This document shows, piece after piece, positions 58,942-64,000 of a stretch of DNA of 64,000 nucleotides. How positions within the stretch are numbered: the stretch's first letter is position 1; the number at the start of each line of letters is the position of its first letter. Position numbers and translations under genes: made by a program. Below the pieces are notes generated by a model. It was not told the origin of the DNA and searched no databases. It saw only the letters and a list, made by a program, of their open reading frames with translations. The stretch lies in contig NC_091245.1 in NCBI RefSeq assembly GCF_042477335.2, positions 112,750,501 to 112,814,500 of the forward strand, given 5' to 3'. The stretch is from Ovis canadensis (Eukaryota > Chordata > Mammalia > Artiodactyla > Bovidae).

Positions 58942-59105
58942 GGCTGCATTGAGTCTTAGTTTTGGCATGTGGGATCTTTTGTTGTAGTGCATGGGCTTCA
59001 TTTCCAGCGGCATGTGGGATCTTAGTTCCTGGACCAGGGATTGAATTCAGGTATTCTGCATTGCAAGATGGATTCTTAACCACTGGACAGTCAGGGAAGT
59101 CCTGA

Positions 59106-59914
59106 ATTCCAGTATTTTAAATGGAAATTTTGACTATACTTCACTTTTGCTTTCTGCATGCATTTTGCAACTGCATTCCCTGACTATGAGTTGACTCCAT
59201 TATAGAAGACCATGGCCATGTGACCCCTTTCATAAAATAAAGAACAAAAACCTGGCAACTCAAAGGTCTGTAAAGCCTCTGATGACCATTGGTAAGTAGA
59301 TGCTGGTGTCAAGTGCCTCAGACATCAAACATACTGAAAAGCGTCCCAGGTTCATTTTCAATTTGAATAATTCAATACGTTTCCATTTGTTTCAATAAAC
59401 AATTCAACATGAAGCTTTCTTGCTTCCAACACAAAACCCGTGGCAGCCCAGCACCATACACAGAAAAGAACATAAATCCAACTCCATAAAGCACTGAGGA
59501 GTAATAACTAATGTTTTCATTCTGTTTTGTTTTTTTTTTAATGAGGCTACAGAAGAGGTGGAGGGTGCACAGTCACAAACACATTCAGATTTCCTACCAC
59601 TCTCTGTAGCTATCGTTCATCTTGAAGGTTCTGTAGTCACTCCAAACTCCTTCCCTTTCTGCTCAGACTTTTCCCTCTTCCTCCTCAGTCACCCATCCTG
59701 CCCCTAGTCTTCTTTCTTCCATGCATCTCATGACATTTGTAGATCAGTGATGACTAAGGTAGATCAATGAAGTTTTCTAGTTGGGTTTTTGTTTTTGTTT
59801 TTGTTTTTGTTTTTAACAACAACCCTGCTTCTGCACTGGGCACGATAAAGGGGAAGAAGAGGCAAGGAGAATTTTCCTCTCCCTCAGGCACAGGCCAGGC
59901 TCCTCCATTGCTGG
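59106..59914. other. Intergenic, no gene seen
   Basis: Unassigned, with a (GTTTTT)n simple repeat at 59786-59813. No exon recognised. Confidence 0.5.
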
Positions 59915-60038
59915 TTGTTGTTTAGTCACTCAGTCGTGTCTTTTTGCAACCCCATGGACTATAGCCCACCAGGCTCCTCTGTCCATCGGTTTCCCAGGCA
60001 AGAATATTGGAGTGGGTTGCCATTTCCTTCTCCAATAA
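59915..60038 (-). repeat. Bov-tA SINE fragment, antisense
   Basis: GTTTAGTCACTCAGTCGTGTC to GTTGCCATTTCCTTCTCC. Confidence 0.85.
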
Positions 60039-60624
60039 TTATCTTTTTAAGACATTATCACAGAGTTCAACAAAGACATACAAGACGATAATGATAATCA
60101 TTATTATACTCCAGAATAGAGCATCCTAGAAGTCCCTGGACCCATAGGATCTCTTCTGATCCTTAAATAAATCCGCCCAATTCCAGATCTATGCAATTCA
60201 GGACATGTAAAAGGCCAGCAGTAGGCAATGGTTAGTATCTCTGCTGTTCATCTCAATTGCTGTGACCCCTATAATTTGCTACTGCTTCTTCTCACGAAAC
60301 TCCTGACTCAGCTGTTCAGCTGCCCACAATTGCCTTGGATCTTCTCCCCATCCTTTTGCATATATCCTCCGATTTGTACCCCAACACTTTCTCCCAGATG
60401 TGGTCTGTGGACTATTCTCCAGGAAGAAGCTAGCTTGACCAATCACACACCCACTGGAGAGAAGGATCTGAGGGGCATTAGCAAGTGGCTATCCCCCAAC
60501 CTTAAGTGACCCCTGGGATCTGGGGACCCTAGAATCTGCTGTTCCAGTGTGAACAGGGCTAGGAGACAACTGACAGCTCACCAGGAGTCCAGACTCCTCT
60601 CCAGCAGGAGTTAAACAGCGTGTG

Positions 60625-60630
60625 TTTATT
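60625..60630 (-). promoter_or_regulatory. CD244: Candidate CD244 polyadenylation signal
   Basis: AATAAA on the - strand, 1.27 kb beyond the CD244 stop. It would give a 3' UTR of about 1.3 kb. Other signals could be used. Confidence 0.35.
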
Positions 60631-61903
60631 GATGGCCTACAAGTGCCCTTTGGCTGGGAGAGGAAAAGTACAGAGTAGGGAAGAGACCCTTTTACATTTT
60701 CTTTCCTAAATTTCAGAAAAGAAATTTAGACTGCCTTTAAGTAATAGCACAGTAATAGTTCTATATTAAATTCATACCTTAAGCACAGAGTGGGGCAATT
60801 GAAAAATCAGACTCCATGCAATGTTACCTTTTGGGGTCTCTGACCAGGCCCTCTTCCAGTTTCCCCTTTCCTGGGCTCAGCTAGACTTTCAGCTTGCTCC
60901 CCACAGTCTTGTGGAAGAGTCTGGCTTGAAGGGTCAGGGGAGCCCAGCAAGGTGACTGGTCCCTAAGCGCTCAGCTGCCTGAGCCCTCCCTCCAGTGTTT
61001 GCCATGGGGAGCATCAGAACTCAGAACTTAAATGATACTGTTTCTAAAACTGAGGAATGTGTAAATAAGCTAAAATAGATGTCTAATAATGTGTTTTTGT
61101 AAATCAAACATCATTCTGCAGGCAAAGCTGCTTCCGCTGCCCGATTGTTAGGATGGCATGGACTCTGGGTGGTTTTCCCACTCAGCGATGGGCTTGATTT
61201 GCATCATCTACTCTTGCTCCTGCCCACACCCCTTTGTGACCAGATGGCTAGAGGTAAAGTTTAATATGTAGTGGGGAAGTTTTTCCTCTGTATTTGAATA
61301 TAGCCCAGGCCTGGCCTCCTTGGAGAACTTGCCAGTGGCTTAGGGCTCTTCAGTATACCTTCACAGAGAGACCTCTTTCTTCTCCTCTGAGCCCCTGCTA
61401 TCTTTCCTTCCTTTTTGGAAGATGGGTCTGGGCCAAGGAAGGGTCTAGAAATGTGGTCATCACTGATTAGGGAAGAGTGAAGATGAGTCACCAGGGGAAA
61501 ACCAGGGAAACAGAATCTTAATGTGATAGTAACACCACCACACATTTGCATAGCACTTGAAGATGACCAGCACTGGGACATGCTGTGTCGTCTTTTGGAA
61601 ACTACCCAACCTCTCTATCTGTTCTTGTCTGGTCTGTGAGTTGAGATATTATTTAACAGCCTTGCTCTTAAAGCAGCTGTTAGACATCATTTTCAAATAA
61701 ATAAAGTTATATTTTTTAAAAAATACAAGTAATGTTTAAAAAAAAAAAAGAAATCATTTTCAAAACAAATATAGACCATGCACAAACTCTTATATCATCT
61801 CCAGACTAGGAACCACTCTGCAGAGAATGATGTGGCATCACCCATTGTGCTAATTCCCAAAGCAGAAGTTGGGCTGTAAGAGGGGTGAGAACAGCCGTGG
61901 CAA
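60631..61903 (-). other. CD244: Probable CD244 3' UTR
   Basis: Lies between the CD244 stop and the candidate polyadenylation signal. It contains a 55-bp A-rich insertion at 61698-61752 flanked by a 12-bp direct repeat. No other coding sequence recognised. Extent inferred. Confidence 0.4.
61686..61764 (+). repeat. Tiny SINE-tail retroposed insertion with TSD
   Basis: ATCATTTTCAAA at 61686-61697 and 61753-61764 brackets about 55 bp that start TAAATAAAG and end in a run of A. This resembles only the 3' tail of a BovA SINE, an extreme 5' truncation. Confidence 0.65.
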
Positions 61904-61984
61904 CTAGGAATATATCCAGAAGTTCTCCAGCTCCCTACGACTCAGTCGAGCAGGGTTCTCAGCTTTGGAAGTTCTTTTTCCAAC
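61904..61984 (-). CDS. CD244: CD244 (2B4/SLAMF4), last coding exon
   Basis: On the - strand, acceptor TTCTGCAG then VGKRTSKAENPARLSRRELE, NFWIYS and TAG at 61906-61904. This matches the C-terminus of CD244, an NK-cell and T-cell receptor for CD48. Phase 0 start: its first codon (Val) completes the ITSM TIYEEV begun in the previous exon. 27 codons including stop. It lies tail to tail with LY9, 8.1 kb from the LY9 stop, as expected for the SLAM cluster. Confidence 0.88.
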   Translation of the reverse strand, partial: VGKRTSKAENPARLSRRELENFWIYS

Positions 61985-62029
61985 CTGCAGAAGAAAAGAA
62001 GAATTTCAGACTCTCCCACTAAGAGATCC

Positions 62030-62175
62030 TTGTAACAGCCCTGTGGGCTATGGATTATTATCCCCATTCATCATTCATAGCAAAAGGAAGCTCAGCCAGG
62101 TAAGGGAAATAACTCAAGGTCAACAACCAGTAAGAAGTAAGAGGCTTGAATCCAGTTCTTCTGGCTCCATTCCTA
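62030..62175 (-). repeat. MIR SINE, antisense
   Basis: ATTATTATCCCCATTCATCA, AACTCAAGGTCAACAACCAG and GAATCCAGTTCTTCTGGCTCC follow the antisense MIR core. Confidence 0.65.
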
Positions 62176-62817
62176 GCGCTTTTTAACGACACCATGCTTC
62201 TTCATGACCCACTTTGCCTTGGCCCACACAGTGTCCTCTACAAACCTTGACTGTCCAGCTGGCTTTAATGTGGGGCCACAGCTCAAGTGCCAGAAATTCC
62301 AGCAGGCACCCATCCACACTCTCCCTTGTGACCCGTGGCAACATCTTTATCAGGCCACAGGTGGAAGCTCAGGTGTTACATGAGGCTGATGAGCGGGGTG
62401 CTCTCCATGCCTTAAATTCTCTGGGTATAAATAGGGAGTGTAATTATACTACCTCATAACATTCTGTGAAGATTAGATGAGATAGTGTACATGAAGCCAC
62501 TGGCAGGCTACCACTTATATAGTGCCTACTTTCCATTCCCTAAAAGGCTTGATGAGAATCAATCCAGCCACCAGGCTCAATGGTCACCATTGTGCAGTGT
62601 CCATCCCAGCAGCAGCTGACGATTATATGTGTCCTGGAGTGATGCCCTATTACTTGCTAACTTGGGGAAATCATTAAGATTCATTTATCCTCCCTTCTCT
62701 GCTCCCCACTTCCCAACACACACATATCCATGGAAGAGAGAGAGAGGTCCAATGTGTGGCCCACAGCCAGGAAACCAGTCTGGGGACATCCCTAGTTTAA
62801 AACTCAGTCTTGGGACC

Positions 62818-63015
62818 TTCCCTGGTGGTCCAGTGGCTAAGACTCCACATTCCCATTGCCGCAGGCTGGAGTTTGAATCTTGGTCAGGAACTAGATCCCA
62901 CATGCCACAGCTAAGAGTTCATATGCTGCAACTAAAGATATCACATGCAGCAGCGAAGATTGAAGATCCCACATGCCACAAATAAGACCTGGAGCAGCCA
63001 AATAAATAAACAAAT
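62818..63015 (+). repeat. BovA-type SINE
   Basis: ACCTTCCCTGGTGGTCCAGTG head, repeated GATCCCACATGCCACA blocks, AAATAAATAAAC tail. Confidence 0.85.
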
Positions 63016-63132
63016 AGTGGGGAAAGATCTCCCCAAAAGAAGTCAAATCCACAAAATATGATAAGATCTTGGGTTAGACCATAGCTCTTCTTGAACCTCC
63101 ACCTCCTCATTTCTAACATGAAGATTCACATT

Positions 63133-63420
63133 AGAAGATCCCTGCTGCTGCTGCTAAGTCGCTTCAGTCGTGTCTGACTCTGTGTGACCCCATAGACGGC
63201 AGCCCACCAGGCTCCCCCATCCCTGGGATTCTCCAGGCAAGAACACTGGAGTGGGTTTCCATTTCCTTCTCCAATGCATGAAAGTGAAAATGAAGTCACT
63301 CAGTCATGTCCAACCCACAGCGACCCCATGGACTGCAGCCTTCCAGTCTCCTCCATCCATGGGATTTTCCAGCAAGAGTACTAGAGTGGGATGCCATTGC
63401 CTTCTTTGAGAAGATCCCTG
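63133..63420 (-). repeat. Bov-tA SINE with (CTG)n, antisense, with TSD
   Basis: 12-bp duplication AGAAGATCCCTG at 63133-63144 and 63409-63420. The insert starts CTGCTGCTGCTAAGTCGCTTC and has the two-block structure seen at 18296 and 10290. Confidence 0.9.
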
Positions 63421-63524
63421 AAATCCCTCCAACTCTGAGATACTATGGACGACATTTCTCACGTGTGATTTCAGGGCTCTGCTGTGAGCACTAAACCCAT
63501 TCAGAAAGAATTCCAGAATCTTAC

Positions 63525-63581
63525 CTCTTCATAGATAGTTTTACTGAAGGACGGGCTCTTTTTTGTCTTCTTGGATCCAGT
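63525..63581 (-). CDS. CD244: CD244 (2B4/SLAMF4), penultimate coding exon
   Basis: On the - strand, acceptor AAATTTCAG, 57 bp in phase 0 reading TGSKKTKKSPSFSKTIYEE, donor G|GTAAGA. TIYEE with the Val of the next exon forms an ITSM (TxYxxV), the last of the tail switch motifs of CD244 that bind SAP-type adaptors. Upstream tail, membrane and Ig exons lie beyond the right edge. Confidence 0.85.
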
Positions 63582-64000
63582 CTGAAATTTCAGAGGGGAA
63601 AGAGTGCTTAACTTCAAGTTAAGAAATGTCTTACTTTTAACTGATGTGAGAGGTCCCAAAGGAGACTCAGAACCCAGAAAGTCCTTGAAGTTTTCTCACC
63701 CAGAATTGTCTAGAATTTTCTACCCCAGGAGTAAACAATGGTGCTCATGGTTTCCAAGAAGGCCTAAGACACACTTGCCTACGATATGATATTTCTGAAC
63801 CAAAGTCAACCACACTCACATACCCCTGAAATCCACACATACACATATTCCCAGCACCCACACAGACACACACCCTTCAGACAAATCTAATTCATATACT
63901 GCCTCAAACTGTGTATCTTTTCAACACATAACATACATACACATGGTTCATGTAAACAATTCTGCCACACACTTAAGTACCAGTCTTAGCACATACTCTG
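63582..64000. other. CD244: CD244 intron, part
   Basis: No exon recognised to the window end. A CA-rich simple sequence with CACACAC runs occurs near 63810-63880. Confidence 0.6.

Larger units (their letters stand above)
57548..59105 (-). repeat. BovA-type SINE, antisense, split by an LTR
   Basis: Left piece 57548-57580 (TTTTATTTATTTGGTTGC) and right piece 58942-59105 (GGCTGCATTGAGTCTTAG to TTAACCACTGGACAGTCAGG) make one antisense SINE when the LTR between them is removed. Confidence 0.85.
61985..63524 (-). other. CD244: CD244 last intron
   Basis: 1.54 kb with an antisense MIR, a BovA-type SINE and a Bov-tA (listed). The rest is unique and without exons. Confidence 0.7.

Overview
This is ruminant (bovid-type) nuclear DNA. 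It carries many copies of the BovB (RTE-clade) LINE, Bov-tA and BovA-type tRNA-derived SINEs, a bovine-type L1 and ERV LTRs. There is no sign of bacterial, viral or plasmid organisation.

The host gene content is the 3' half of the SLAM-receptor cluster. LY9 (CD229/SLAMF3) runs on the + strand from a signal-peptide exon at 17484 to a stop at 53824. All exons expected of this receptor can be placed: signal peptide, V1, C2-1, V2, C2-2, transmembrane and four tail exons. Junction phases agree throughout (phase 1 up to the large tail exon, phase 0 after it). This copy looks broken. A 32-bp tandem duplication shifts the frame of exon 1, and in-frame stops lie in C2-1 (42359), V2 (43099) and C2-2 (44561). 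V1, the transmembrane exon and the signalling tail remain open, so the loss looks recent, or individual- or assembly-specific. The last two coding exons of CD244 (2B4/SLAMF4) lie on the - strand at 63525-63581 and 61904-61984, so LY9 and CD244 converge tail to tail.

Layout: 1-17.2 kb is upstream of LY9 and almost entirely repeats. It holds an L1 5' UTR, ERV LTRs, a long BovB split by a solo LTR, and a second solo LTR split by a BovB with an inverted 5' part. 17.24-17.64 kb is the LY9 promoter region and exon 1. 17.64-35.96 kb is LY9 intron 1, which contains an antisense BovB and a 12.9-kb unit. That unit is a full-length antisense L1 with a perfect 17-bp target-site duplication, itself split by an ERV LTR and by a BovB. 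36-54.2 kb is the rest of LY9, with old repeats (MIR, L2, MER5-like) and a few SINEs. 54.2-59.1 kb is an intergenic retroelement cluster (two BovB, one solo LTR inside a SINE). 59.1-64 kb is the 3' end of CD244.

LY9 and CD244 are immune-cell receptors that signal through tyrosine switch motifs (ITSM, TxYxxV/I) bound by SAP-family adaptors. Such motifs are visible in both tails. I found no new multi-gene system. The most notable results are the apparent inactivation of LY9 and the well-dated nested insertions. All gene names rest on recognising protein similarity and exon architecture by eye; no database search was run.
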